DNA of 45,286 bases from Merdimmobilis hominis (lineage in GTDB: Bacteria > Bacillota > Clostridia > Oscillospirales > Ruminococcaceae), in assembly GCF_016901855.1 (NCBI RefSeq), contig NZ_JACJKY010000019.1, positions 1 to 45,286 of the forward strand, written 5' to 3'. Below the pieces are notes generated by a model. The model had not been told where the DNA came from and searched no databases. It worked only from the letters and a program-made list of their open reading frames with translations. Position numbers and translations under genes: made by a program. Below, piece by piece: positions 25,166 to 34,381 of the stretch (position 1 is its first letter; each line of letters opens with the position of its first letter).

Positions 25166-26286
25166 GGAAATGCCTCCTTTTTCGGTTCTGCGACCCATTC
25201 CGGGCCAAATCGCTCGATCAGCAGATCAAGCATCACAATCGCCGCCGCACTGTCCAATACGACACGCGCACGGTGGATAATCGCCGGATCATGCCGTCCG
25301 TGAATCTGCAAAGCGGCATCTTCACCCGTTTGCAGATCGACTGTTTCCTGCGGCAAAAAAATCGACGGCGTCGGTTTGATCATCGTTGTAAATCGGACAG
25401 GCATTCCGTTTGTAATACCGCCGTTGATTCCACCGTTGTGATTTGTTTTTGTGGAAACTTTGCCGTCCTTCATATAAAACGGATCGTTTGCCTCACTGCC
25501 GTACATGGCGCACATCTGGTCGCCGGCGCCGAAGATTACGCCTTTGACTGCCGGAATGCTGAACAGGAATGCAGACAGCCGGCTTTCCACCGAGCCGAAA
25601 AACGGCTCGCCAATGCCGCCGGGAAGCCCGACAATCGCGGTTTCCACGGTTCCGCCGACACTGTCGCCCGCTTTTGCCGCGGCTTCCATGCGTTCGATCA
25701 TCTGTACGCGAACCGCTTCGTCGAGCACCGCGATATCTGCGTCGTTCATCTGCGCGATTTCTCCACGAAGAAGTGCTTCGTCTGTTGAAAACGGCCGGTC
25801 ACTGAGTGTATGTAATGTACGAATATGACTGCCGATCAAAATGCCGCGGCGTGCAAGCGCCTGCATACAAATCGCACCCGCCGCCACAATCGGCGCGGTG
25901 AGCCGTCCCGAAAAATGGCCGCCGCCGCGGTAATCCTGATAGCCGCCGTATCGTAAAAACGCTGTATAATCGGCATGCGACGGACGCGGCAGAAATTTCG
26001 CCTCCTCATAGTCTTTGCTGCGCTGAACGGTATTTTCAATGCGCAGACCGATCGGTGTACCGGTTGTATATCCATTGAAAATGCCGCTTTCAATGATCAC
26101 GCGGTCAGCCTCGTGGCGTTTTGTCGAAATATTTCCTTTGGCGCGCCGCTTGTCCATCTGACGGTCAATTTCCGCTTCATCCACCGGAACACCTGCCGGC
26201 ATGCCGTTTAAAATGGCGCCGATCGACGCAGAATGCGACTCACCAAACAGCGTAAGTTCCAAGCATTGTCCTGTACTGCTTTTCAT
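25147..26286 (-). CDS. aroC: Chorismate synthase
   Basis: Seventh step: turns EPSP into chorismate with reduced FMN as cofactor; 379 residues. Typical stretches are GESHSASIGAILNGMPAG at the start, MDKRRAKGNISTKR, YQDYRGGGHFSGR (flavin and substrate site) and GGINGGITNGMP. The start overlaps the aroB stop as ATGA. No flavin reductase domain is attached, so reduced flavin must come from elsewhere. Confidence 0.96.
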   Translation of the reverse strand: MKSSTGQCLELTLFGESHSASIGAILNGMPAGVPVDEAEIDRQMDKRRAKGNISTKRHEADRVIIESGIFNGYTTGTPIGLRIENTVQRSKDYEEAKFLPRPSHADYTAFLRYGGYQDYRGGGHFSGRLTAPIVAAGAICMQALARRGILIGSHIRTLHTLSDRPFSTDEALLRGEIAQMNDADIAVLDEAVRVQMIERMEAAAKAGDSVGGTVETAIVGLPGGIGEPFFGSVESRLSAFLFSIPAVKGVIFGAGDQMCAMYGSEANDPFYMKDGKVSTKTNHNGGINGGITNGMPVRFTTMIKPTPSIFLPQETVDLQTGEDAALQIHGRHDPAIIHRARVVLDSAAAIVMLDLLIERFGPEWVAEPKKEAFPWQNTD

Positions 26287-27305
26287 TGGTGACCCTCCCG
26301 CATGATCTGCGCAAGCCGGTCAAACGAAATCGATTCGATGATCGCTTCACCCGGTTCGTTCACCACGATGATCGACACAGTATCACCCTGTGCTTTTTTA
26401 TCGCGGGTTGCGGCTTCAAGTACCTGAGGAACATCGTATGGCTTGTACGGATCAATCTCGATTTTCTCGAATACGCGCGCTACCCGCTCGCGCAGGCTGT
26501 CACTTCCGAGCATCGGCATCATACCGACTGCAACCGCTTCTCCGTGCAAAAGACCCGAAAGTCCATACACACTCTCGACACCGTGTCCGATCGTATGACC
26601 AAAATTGAGGATTTTACGGAGTCCCTTCTCCTCCGGATCGTTCTCAACGACATGCTGTTTTACATGCAAGCTCCGCTTAATAATCTCGGTCAGATGGTCA
26701 TAGGGATTCTCCTGCTCAAACAAATCAAACAGCGCACTGTCTGCAATCAAGCCGGCTTTCACCGCCTCCACCAATCCGTTATTCAAATGACGGCGCGGCA
26801 GTGTGTGCAGAAAATCAGGATCGACGATCACAAGCTCCGGCTGATAAAATGCGCCGACGATGTTTTTGACGCCGTGCACGTTGATTGCCGTTTTTCCGCC
26901 GATGCTTGAATCAATCTGTGACAAACTGGTGGTCGGAATGTTGATAAATCGAATGCCTCGCATATACGACGCCGCACAAAAGCCGCCTAAGTCACCGATG
27001 ACACCGCCGCCCACCGAAATGAGCAGGTCTTTTCGTCCGAATTTATGAGAAAGCAGCATTTCACACACATCAGAAAATACCGAAAAGCTTTTTGCACCTT
27101 CTCCCTGCAAGACGGTCATGATAACCGGATTGCTGCACTGTGATGCAATCGCTTCCACATGCGCACGCGGCACGCCGTCGTCTGTCAAAATGAGCGTCTT
27201 GCACGAAAGATCAGCCCATTCATGCAAAGAAGCATGCGCCTGTGCACCCACATAAATCGGATGAACTGTTTGCTTTGCTGCAAGCGTCAATGCGATTTGT
27301 TCCAT
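26283..27305 (-). CDS. aroB: 3-dehydroquinate synthase
   Basis: Second step: cyclises DAHP to 3-dehydroquinate using NAD and a divalent metal; 340 residues. The sequence has GGGVIGDLGGF (NAD loop), PTTSLSQIDSSIGGKTAIN and NFGHTIGHGVES with metal-binding histidines. ATG at 27305 with GGGAGGA eight bases upstream. About 95 bases separate it from pheA, the widest gap in the operon, and that gap contains an attenuator-like hairpin. Confidence 0.96.
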   Translation of the reverse strand: MEQIALTLAAKQTVHPIYVGAQAHASLHEWADLSCKTLILTDDGVPRAHVEAIASQCSNPVIMTVLQGEGAKSFSVFSDVCEMLLSHKFGRKDLLISVGGGVIGDLGGFCAASYMRGIRFINIPTTSLSQIDSSIGGKTAINVHGVKNIVGAFYQPELVIVDPDFLHTLPRRHLNNGLVEAVKAGLIADSALFDLFEQENPYDHLTEIIKRSLHVKQHVVENDPEEKGLRKILNFGHTIGHGVESVYGLSGLLHGEAVAVGMMPMLGSDSLRERVARVFEKIEIDPYKPYDVPQVLEAATRDKKAQGDTVSIIVVNEPGEAIIESISFDRLAQIMREGHQ

Positions 27306-27352
27306 TTACCATTCCTCCCAAAAAGAAACTATTCTCAAAAAATCGAGAAAAT

Positions 27353-27385
27353 CCGGTGTGCCATTTTAAAAAAACGGCAGACCGG
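27353..27385 (-). promoter_or_regulatory. Attenuator-like hairpin between pheA and aroB
   Basis: On the minus strand CCGGTCTGCC pairs with GGCACACCGG (nine of ten positions), with a 13-base loop, and is followed by a T-rich stretch to about 27336. It could act as a partial terminator between pheA and the aro genes. No T-box or leader peptide is recognised in the gap. Confidence 0.4.
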
Positions 27386-27400
27386 CTTTTATATGATCGT

Positions 27401-28495
27401 TTATGATTTATAATAAACACCCAATACACGGAACGTTGTACAGCGCACCTGCATTTCACAAAACAGCTGTTTTGCCTGTTCGCTCGATGCATCGCCCTCG
27501 AGTTCCACATAAAAATAATACTGCCACGGCACATCGTGCACCGCTTTTGAACGCACACACTCCATATTAAATCCATGCTGTGCGATTATCTGCATGACAG
27601 CGGCAAGCTGACCGGCATCATGACGCAGCGTAAACAACAGTGAAAAATGATTGCCTGCGTTCGCCGGCTGTTTTGCGATCACAATAAACCGCGTCGTATT
27701 CTGTGCGCTTTCACTGATCTTTTCTGCAAGCACCGAAAGACCGAACCGCTCTGCCGTTTCTTTGGACGCAATCGCCGCCTTATGGAGATCGGCCTCTTTG
27801 GCAACATGTTCTGCAGCCAATGCAGTATTCACATATGCGGTTGCATGGAATCCATGCGATTTGATATAGCCGCCGCACTGCTTAAGCGCCTGCGGATGAG
27901 AAACGACCTCCTGAATTGTCCCAATCGACGCGCCCTGCGGTGCCACCAAGCAATGCTCGATTTTCAAGTCATAAATCTCGCGGATCGACACCGGATACCG
28001 ATACAAAAGATCGAGCACTTCCTCGACCTCACCGGTATACGAATTTTCAAACGGGATGACACCGCAGCCGATTTCATCGCGCATCACTGCTTCAAACACA
28101 TCCTGCCATGTTTCAAACGCCTGCGCACGATGGCTCGGAAACAGCTTTGAAAGCGCAATCTGTGCATAAGCCCCCTCGGTTCCCTGATAGCCGACTGTGC
28201 CGTCAAACAATACCGAACGCTGATACCGCTTTGACTGTTCCATCACGTTTTCCATGAACGAAACGAAGTAGGGCCGGTATGCATCCGAGTCAATCGCATC
28301 GCCGCATCGTACAAGCACTTCTTTTTCTCTGACAGGATCAAACACCGGAAGACCATGTTCCATTTTATATGCAATCACATCTGCCACAGCGTCCATCCGC
28401 TGTACAAACAGTTTTGCGAGTGCTGCATCGACTTCATTGATCGTCTTTCGTGCATCTGCCAGTTTATTTTCCTGTTCTGTTTTCTTATTTTCCAT
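27401..28495 (-). CDS. pheA: Bifunctional chorismate mutase / prephenate dehydratase
   Basis: Converts chorismate to prephenate and on to phenylpyruvate, the phenylalanine branch; 364 residues. Residues about 8-85 are an AroQ-type chorismate mutase (ARKTINEVDAALAKLFVQRM). Residues about 97-275 are prephenate dehydratase with GTVGYQGTEGAYAQ at its start and the catalytic NTTRF. The C-terminal ACT domain begins near 282 (HFSLLFTLRHDAGQL). The usual phenylalanine-binding ESRP is replaced here by ECVRSK, so feedback control may differ. The ATG lies three bases after the stop of the GH13 gene upstream, without a strong ribosome binding site, implying translational coupling. Confidence 0.93.
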   Translation of the reverse strand: MENKKTEQENKLADARKTINEVDAALAKLFVQRMDAVADVIAYKMEHGLPVFDPVREKEVLVRCGDAIDSDAYRPYFVSFMENVMEQSKRYQRSVLFDGTVGYQGTEGAYAQIALSKLFPSHRAQAFETWQDVFEAVMRDEIGCGVIPFENSYTGEVEEVLDLLYRYPVSIREIYDLKIEHCLVAPQGASIGTIQEVVSHPQALKQCGGYIKSHGFHATAYVNTALAAEHVAKEADLHKAAIASKETAERFGLSVLAEKISESAQNTTRFIVIAKQPANAGNHFSLLFTLRHDAGQLAAVMQIIAQHGFNMECVRSKAVHDVPWQYYFYVELEGDASSEQAKQLFCEMQVRCTTFRVLGVYYKS

Positions 28496-28498
28496 CTG

Positions 28499-30484
28499 TC
28501 ACACCAACCGAATCATACAAAAACTGCACGGCGGCATCTCCGCCTGGATCGAACGATCCGGCAAAATGCACACGGATGTATTCTTTCCGCACAGCACCTC
28601 TACCTGCGGGAACTGAACCGACTCAAACCACACAAGATCGTCGCTTGCAATACCTTCCACACAGGAACGCAGCTGCACCTCTGCACTGACCGGTTCATTG
28701 CTGCGGTTAATCAGGGTTAGGATCATTTCGTCTTCGCCGGCTTTTTTAAACGCATCGCCATACGCATTGATATACCGCACAATACCGATCACACCATCGC
28801 TTGGCGCTAAGAACACGGCCTTTCCGCGGGACAGCGACGAATACGTTTTACGGATTGCGGTAATCGAACGGAAAAATTCAACCAATTCCGGATCTTTCAC
28901 AGCAAACGGCTGGCGGTTAAACGGATCTTTCCATCCATGCATGCCGCACTCGTCGCCGTAATAGATCGACGGTGTTCCCGGCACGGTCATCTGAAACACA
29001 CCGGCCAAACGCATCAATTTGTCACCGCGCGCCTCTTGGTCAGCTGTCGGCACAAATTCTGCCTGATCTTCACACGAAAGTCCTTCGCCATTCATTCCGG
29101 TAGCGAGCACGGTGCGCGCACGCGGTTCATCGTGGCTCGAAACAAGATTCATCAATGCATAATACATCGGCTGCGGATAATTCAGCTGCTGAGAAAGCAG
29201 GAAGTTTTGCAGATCATATGCGGTTCCGTAACCGTTCAAAAATCCGAGCACCGCATTTTTAAACGGATAGTTCATGACTGTATCCAATCCCTTGCCGAGC
29301 GCATACTGCCGTTTTGCGCCGTAACTCTGCTTCGTTGTTGCATCTTCCCAGACTTCGCCCAAGAGCACGCGGTCGGGATTGCCCTCTTTTAACGAAGAAC
29401 GCATCAGTTCGATGACACTGTCGGGCAGCTCATCCGCCACATCGAGCCGAATACCCATCGCGCCAAGCTGTTTCCAATAGGAAAACACGCTGAACGAACC
29501 GGTGATAATATCCTTTTGCCAAACAGGGTTTAGCTCATTGACTTCAGGCAGCGTATCAAATCCCCACCAACACTGATAGGAATCGCGGGAGCCCAAAAAC
29601 GTATACCACGAATAATACGGCGAGCGCTCGCTTTGATACGCGCCGACCGAAAGATAGTTTCCAAGTTTATTAAAATATAAGCTGTCCGAGCCGGTATGCG
29701 AGTACACACCGTCAATCATGACACGGATGCCAGCCTGCTCCGCTTTTTCGCACAGCTCTTTAAAATCCTCGGGTGTTCCGAGAATCGGATCGACATTTTT
29801 ATAGTTTCCGGTATCATACCGGTGGTTGGATGCGGCTTCCACAATCGGATTTAAATACAGCACGCCAACGCCAAGCGACTGGAAATACGGAATCGAATCA
29901 ATGATTCCGCGCAGATCGCCGCCGTAAAAATCACACGGCGCATAATATTTTTCACCCTCAAGCGGCTGATACAGCACCGGTTCTTCCCAGTTTTCATGCA
30001 CAACCACTTTTCTGCCCATGCTCTTATGGTAAGCGGCACCGCGTTCGAGATTTTTCTTATCCCCGCGTTTAAACCGATCAGGGAAAATCTGATACATAAT
30101 CGTTCCGCGGAACCATTCCGGCGTTTGAAACGATGCATCATAAACCGTCAGCTGGAAACTTGCCGGCGGCTGGTCGTAGATGACGCCTTCTCCCTGCGTT
30201 CTGCCCATCGGCGGTCCGTAATAGATCGTTTTGTCCGCATAGGAAATCACAAAGAAGTACCACAGCACGCCCGGCGACTGCGGCAAAATCAAATCACAGA
30301 CAAAAAAACGGTCCATGCGGGTCATATCATATTCTGTGCTGTCTTCATAAAAAAACGTTTTCACCCGAACAGAGCGAATCTGCGGATCTTCTGCAAGCAG
30401 GCGCAGCGTCACCAGATCACCGGTGCGCACAGCACCAAGCGGCGTACGATAGCAGCAGCGGGCAGAATTGTGCTCGATTTTCAT
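28499..30484 (-). CDS. GH13 neopullulanase/alpha-amylase-like hydrolase
   Basis: A 661-residue cytosolic alpha-glucan hydrolase. The N-terminal 110 residues resemble the beta-sandwich that precedes neopullulanase/cyclomaltodextrinase barrels. The barrel has the four conserved regions: DGVYSHTG (D258), GIRLDVADE with nucleophile D348, GEVWED with acid E377 and SSHDEPR with D452. MYQIFPDRF and the NHRYDTGNY stretch favour the GH13 subfamily of neopullulanases and maltogenic enzymes. No signal peptide, so it would trim glycogen or imported maltodextrin. The frame opens further up, but GGGGGA serves the ATG at 30484. It follows the glgA terminator without an obvious promoter and leads directly into pheA. 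Confidence 0.9.
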   Translation of the reverse strand: MKIEHNSARCCYRTPLGAVRTGDLVTLRLLAEDPQIRSVRVKTFFYEDSTEYDMTRMDRFFVCDLILPQSPGVLWYFFVISYADKTIYYGPPMGRTQGEGVIYDQPPASFQLTVYDASFQTPEWFRGTIMYQIFPDRFKRGDKKNLERGAAYHKSMGRKVVVHENWEEPVLYQPLEGEKYYAPCDFYGGDLRGIIDSIPYFQSLGVGVLYLNPIVEAASNHRYDTGNYKNVDPILGTPEDFKELCEKAEQAGIRVMIDGVYSHTGSDSLYFNKLGNYLSVGAYQSERSPYYSWYTFLGSRDSYQCWWGFDTLPEVNELNPVWQKDIITGSFSVFSYWKQLGAMGIRLDVADELPDSVIELMRSSLKEGNPDRVLLGEVWEDATTKQSYGAKRQYALGKGLDTVMNYPFKNAVLGFLNGYGTAYDLQNFLLSQQLNYPQPMYYALMNLVSSHDEPRARTVLATGMNGEGLSCEDQAEFVPTADQEARGDKLMRLAGVFQMTVPGTPSIYYGDECGMHGWKDPFNRQPFAVKDPELVEFFRSITAIRKTYSSLSRGKAVFLAPSDGVIGIVRYINAYGDAFKKAGEDEMILTLINRSNEPVSAEVQLRSCVEGIASDDLVWFESVQFPQVEVLCGKNTSVCILPDRSIQAEMPPCSFCMIRLV

Positions 30485-30536
30485 AAAGAAAAAGTCCCCC
30501 AATATTTCAAATCTATCATCCATACCAAAAACAAAA

Positions 30537-30567
30537 GAAAAGCCGGAGAATCTTCTCCGGCCTTTTC
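30537..30567 (-). terminator. Terminator of the glycogen operon
   Basis: On the minus strand GAAAAG and GCCGGAGAA arms pair with TTCTCCGGCTTTTC (one bulged base), followed by a T-rich run. It separates glgA from the GH13 gene. Confidence 0.85.
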
Positions 30568-30584
30568 TCGTTCACTTCACAGGA

Positions 30585-32030
30585 TCAGTCCAACAAGCTC
30601 AGATACAAATCACGATACTTTTTCGCAGATACAATGAAGCTGTTGTCTTCTTTCATCGCATTCTCAATCAGTCTAAGCCGTGTTTTCGGATCACTGATTG
30701 TACGAAGCGCAAGCCGAATTACTTCAAGCATATCATGTGCGTTGTAATTTGTAAAGGAAAAACCGTTACCTTCTCCCGTAAATTCATTGTACGGGGTCAC
30801 TGTATCACGCAATCCGCCTGTTTCACGGACGATCGGCAGCGTGCCGTACCGCAGCGAAATCATCTGCGAAATACCGCACGGCTCAAACTTCGACGGCATC
30901 AGGAACAGGTCGCTCGCTGCATAGATCTGATGCGACAGCGCATTGTCATATGCAATATACGAGCAGACGCGGCCTTTATACGATGCTTCCATTCCACGGA
31001 AGAAGCTCTCGTACATCGGATCACCTGTGCCGAGCAGAACGATTGCCACATCCTCTTCCATGATTTCGTTGAACACGCGCATCACAAGGTCAAAGCCTTT
31101 CTGCGAGGTCAGACGCGAAATCATGCCAATCAGCGGTGTAGACGGATCAACCGTCAAGCCAAGATCACGCATGAGAAGTTTCTTATTCTCATATTTGCCG
31201 CTCAAATCATCAACGGAGAAATGATGTTTCAAGAATTTGTCAGTTTCCGGATTAAACGCCTCAACGTCAATGCCGTTTAAGATGCCGACCAGATCACGGC
31301 TTCTTGCATTGAGAATGCCTTCCATTCCATATGCAAAATATGCCGTTTTGATCTCATCCGCATACGTCGGGCTGACTGTATTGATCTTATCGCTGAACAC
31401 CAGCGCCGCTTTCATGAAGTTTGCACAGCCGTATGCTTCCAGGCACTCAGAATTATAATACGACGGATCGACATTGAACCAATCACGCACCGTACCAAAC
31501 GAGTATGTACCCTGATACATCATATTATGAATGGTAAATACTGTTTTTACATCTTTGAGTGCTGTTTTCTGATACTGTGTTTTTAACAGCATCGGAATCA
31601 TGCCGGTCTGCCAGTCGTTTAAGTGCAGAACATCCGGAATAAAGTCGATTTTTTCAAGCGACTCAAGCAGCGCGCGCTGGAAGAACGCATACTGCTCGCC
31701 TTCCGCTTCGCCGCCTTTGTAGATCGGACCGCCGAAATAATATTCGTTGTCGATCAAGTAATAGGTCACACCGTCGTGGACAAGCTCTTCCACGCCGACA
31801 TACTGGCTTCTCCAGCCAAGGTGAATCCAGAAATCGGTCAGGTGTGTTGTTTTTTCGCCGTATTTTTTCTTGATGATGCTGTGATACGGGATCATCACGC
31901 GCACATCAAGACCCAGCGCAATCAAATCACGCGGCAATGTTCCGATGACGTCGGCCAAGCCGCCCGTTTTTGCAAACGGCGCACACTCCGAACCGGCAAT
32001 CAGAACAGATGCCACCGGTTTTTTTGCCAT
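30585..32030 (-). CDS. glgA: Glycogen synthase (ADP-glucose type, GT5)
   Basis: Elongates alpha-1,4-glucan from ADP-glucose; 481 residues, normal. The ADP-glucose-binding KTGGLADV (K21-V28) is at the N-terminus and the acceptor-side SKFEPCGISQM plus ETGGLRDTV near the C-terminus carry the family's catalytic E and loop. It starts at the last base of glgD (TGATG), so the two are translationally coupled. Fourth and last gene of the operon. Confidence 0.96.
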   Translation of the reverse strand: MAKKPVASVLIAGSECAPFAKTGGLADVIGTLPRDLIALGLDVRVMIPYHSIIKKKYGEKTTHLTDFWIHLGWRSQYVGVEELVHDGVTYYLIDNEYYFGGPIYKGGEAEGEQYAFFQRALLESLEKIDFIPDVLHLNDWQTGMIPMLLKTQYQKTALKDVKTVFTIHNMMYQGTYSFGTVRDWFNVDPSYYNSECLEAYGCANFMKAALVFSDKINTVSPTYADEIKTAYFAYGMEGILNARSRDLVGILNGIDVEAFNPETDKFLKHHFSVDDLSGKYENKKLLMRDLGLTVDPSTPLIGMISRLTSQKGFDLVMRVFNEIMEEDVAIVLLGTGDPMYESFFRGMEASYKGRVCSYIAYDNALSHQIYAASDLFLMPSKFEPCGISQMISLRYGTLPIVRETGGLRDTVTPYNEFTGEGNGFSFTNYNAHDMLEVIRLALRTISDPKTRLRLIENAMKEDNSFIVSAKKYRDLYLSLLD

Positions 32031-33157
32031 CAGACATTCGCTCCTTTCGGAATAATCACCGGATATTCACGGCTGCCCGCCAATACCGAGTTCGGACGAA
32101 CGGTTACTTTCTTATCGAGGATGACGTTTGTCAGCTGCGAGTTTGCATACACTTCGCTTGCCTGCATGATGATACAATCTTTGACAACGGTGCCTTTTGC
32201 GATGGTAACACCACGGAAGATGATCGAGTTCTCAACGGTACCCTCAATGATACAGCCGGAGCCGATCAGGCTGTTTTTGACAACTGCATCTTTGCCGTAA
32301 CGGGTCGGTGCTTCGTCTTTGATTTTGGTGTATACTTTTGTACCGCTTCCGAACAGGTCTTCCTGTACGTCGCGTTTGAGCAGATCCATGTTGGTGCTGA
32401 AGTAGGAAGCAACCGAACGGAGCTGTCCGACGTATCCTTTGTGCTCATACGCATAAATTTTGAGCGTATCGAGGTGATTCATGATGATGTCGGTGTCGAT
32501 GTTGTATTTGCCGCGGGAAGCAGCGTCATCGAGCAGGTACTGAAGCAGGTCTTTTTTGATCAGGTAAATGCCCAGGGACATTTTATCGTACGAGCCTGCG
32601 GTACCGTGTGTTTTCATATCAACTACGCGGCCGTCTTCGTCTGTTTTAAAGCGAACGTCGGAGAAACGGTCGAGTGTTGCGCTTGCGTTTTCCTGTACGC
32701 TGTACATCAATGTGATGTCTGCACCGGTTTCCATATGGAATTCAAACATTTTGTCATAGGTCTCGGTATAGACAGCGCAGGAGCTTGCGAGCAGGCAGTA
32801 TTTCTGCGGTGCACGGCGCAGAAACGGCGCTGCACCCTGCAGTGTATCAATCGTGCCCTGATGTGCACCATAGTTTTCGCTGGTATCATACGGCGGAATG
32901 ATGATCAAACCGCCGTCTTTACGGTTTAAGTCCCACTCTTTGCCGGAGCCCAGATGGTCCATCATGGACTGATAGTTTCTGCGCGGAATCACGCCGATAT
33001 TGCGGATTCCGGAGTTGACCATGTTCGAGAGGATGAAGTCGATTGCGCGGTATCTGCCGCCAACCGGAAGTGCACCAACACTTCTTTTATTGACCAGTTC
33101 GCGGAGATTCAGGTTTTCTTCGCCGGCATAAATCAAGCCGCATACATTTTTTCTCAT
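32030..33157 (-). CDS. glgD: ADP-glucose pyrophosphorylase regulatory subunit GlgD
   Basis: A 375-residue paralogue of GlgC with the same nucleotidyltransferase plus left-handed beta-helix layout. The nucleotide-binding GGxGxRL is replaced by AGEENLNLREL and the catalytic SGDH by SSCAVY, so it is almost certainly inactive alone. In Firmicutes GlgD pairs with GlgC and changes its kinetics. The hexapeptide repeat region runs from about 285 onward. It lies 42 bases after glgC and overlaps glgA by one base. Confidence 0.95.
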   Translation of the reverse strand: MRKNVCGLIYAGEENLNLRELVNKRSVGALPVGGRYRAIDFILSNMVNSGIRNIGVIPRRNYQSMMDHLGSGKEWDLNRKDGGLIIIPPYDTSENYGAHQGTIDTLQGAAPFLRRAPQKYCLLASSCAVYTETYDKMFEFHMETGADITLMYSVQENASATLDRFSDVRFKTDEDGRVVDMKTHGTAGSYDKMSLGIYLIKKDLLQYLLDDAASRGKYNIDTDIIMNHLDTLKIYAYEHKGYVGQLRSVASYFSTNMDLLKRDVQEDLFGSGTKVYTKIKDEAPTRYGKDAVVKNSLIGSGCIIEGTVENSIIFRGVTIAKGTVVKDCIIMQASEVYANSQLTNVILDKKVTVRPNSVLAGSREYPVIIPKGANV

Positions 33158-33199
33158 ATCGTTGTTCCACCTTTATCTTACAATCTATCGCGTACCCGA

Positions 33200-34378
33200 T
33201 TATTTCGCACGAGGATAGAGCATCTCGCCCTCTTTGATCTCCGCACCTTTCGGGATGGTAAGTTCTGAACCGACAACGGTGATTTTTCCTTCGCCGCCGA
33301 TCTGAGCGTCTTCGCAAATGGTAACGTCTTCGTCAACGATTGCGCGTGTGACGGAGCTGTTTTTGCAGACGATCGTGTGCTGCATGACAACGCTGTCTTT
33401 GACGACTGCGCCTTCCTCAACGGTGACGTTCGGGAACAGAATCGAGTTTTCGACTGTGCCCAAAACGGTGCAGCCATCGCCGATGATGCTGTTTTTCACA
33501 GCAGCATTGTCACCGACAAAGTGCGGCGGAAGTACGAGGTTTCTGCCGTAGATTCTCCAGTTATCATCGCGCAGATCAAGCTCCGGCTCCTCAGCAAGCA
33601 GGTCCATGTTTGCTTCCCACAGGCTGTCGATTGTTCCAACGTCTTTCCAATAGCCCGAGAACAGATATGCATACATTTTCTCGCCGTTGTTGAGCATGTT
33701 CGGAATGATGTTTTTGCCGAAGTCGTTCGACGAGTTCGGGTCCTGGTTGTCTGCGATCAAATATTCTTTCAGTTTTGCCCATGTGAACACATAAATGCCC
33801 ATGGAAGCCAGGTTGTTTTTCGGAACCGGCGGTTTCTCCTCAAATTCCACAATGCGCATTTCTTCGTTTGTGTTCATGATACCGAAACGGGAAGCCTCTG
33901 CCATCGGTACTTCCATAACGGCGATCGTTGCATCCGCACCTTTTTTCTCGTGCGCATCGATCATTTTTTCATAGTCCATTGTATAAATATGGTCGCCGGA
34001 CAGAATCAAAATATAATCCGGATCATACTGCTCGATAAAGTGGATATTCTGATAGATTGCGCTTGCAGTACCCGAATACCATTCGCCTTTTTTACCTTTG
34101 ACATACGGCGGCAGCACATATGCACCACCCGACATGCAGTCAAGATCCCATGTTGCACCGTTGCCGATATATGCGTTCAACTCAAGCGGCTCATACTGGG
34201 TCAGCACACCGACGGTATCGATGCCGGAGTGGATGCAGTTCGACAGCGGAAAGTCGATAATTTTGTATTTTCCGCCATACGGAACGGCCGGTTTTGCACG
34301 ATTCTGCGTGAGCGCATACAAGCGGCTGCCCTGACCTCCGGCCAACAGCATTGCGACACATCTTTTCTTCACATTCAT
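33200..34378 (-). CDS. glgC: Glucose-1-phosphate adenylyltransferase, catalytic subunit
   Basis: Makes ADP-glucose from ATP and glucose 1-phosphate, the committed step of glycogen synthesis; 392 residues. The motif LAGGQGSRL is at 12-20, the sugar-phosphate and catalytic site is in [11 protein letters not shown], and EFEEKPPVP follows. The C-terminal third is a left-handed beta-helix. It starts three bases after the glgB stop. The partner subunit GlgD is encoded next. Confidence 0.96.
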   Translation of the reverse strand: MNVKKRCVAMLLAGGQGSRLYALTQNRAKPAVPYGGKYKIIDFPLSNCIHSGIDTVGVLTQYEPLELNAYIGNGATWDLDCMSGGAYVLPPYVKGKKGEWYSGTASAIYQNIHFIEQYDPDYILILSGDHIYTMDYEKMIDAHEKKGADATIAVMEVPMAEASRFGIMNTNEEMRIVEFEEKPPVPKNNLASMGIYVFTWAKLKEYLIADNQDPNSSNDFGKNIIPNMLNNGEKMYAYLFSGYWKDVGTIDSLWEANMDLLAEEPELDLRDDNWRIYGRNLVLPPHFVGDNAAVKNSIIGDGCTVLGTVENSILFPNVTVEEGAVVKDSVVMQHTIVCKNSSVTRAIVDEDVTICEDAQIGGEGKITVVGSELTIPKGAEIKEGEMLYPRAK

Positions 34379-34381
34379 GGT

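Noticed and set aside
27306-27400. T-box riboswitch before aroB
   Set aside because: No AGGGTGG-type T-box sequence or specifier loop is visible in the 95-base gap or before pheA.
33157-33200. glgD as a broken duplicate of glgC
   Set aside because: GlgD naturally lacks the catalytic motifs in Firmicutes and is a regulatory partner; the frame is intact and the gene is in an operon.
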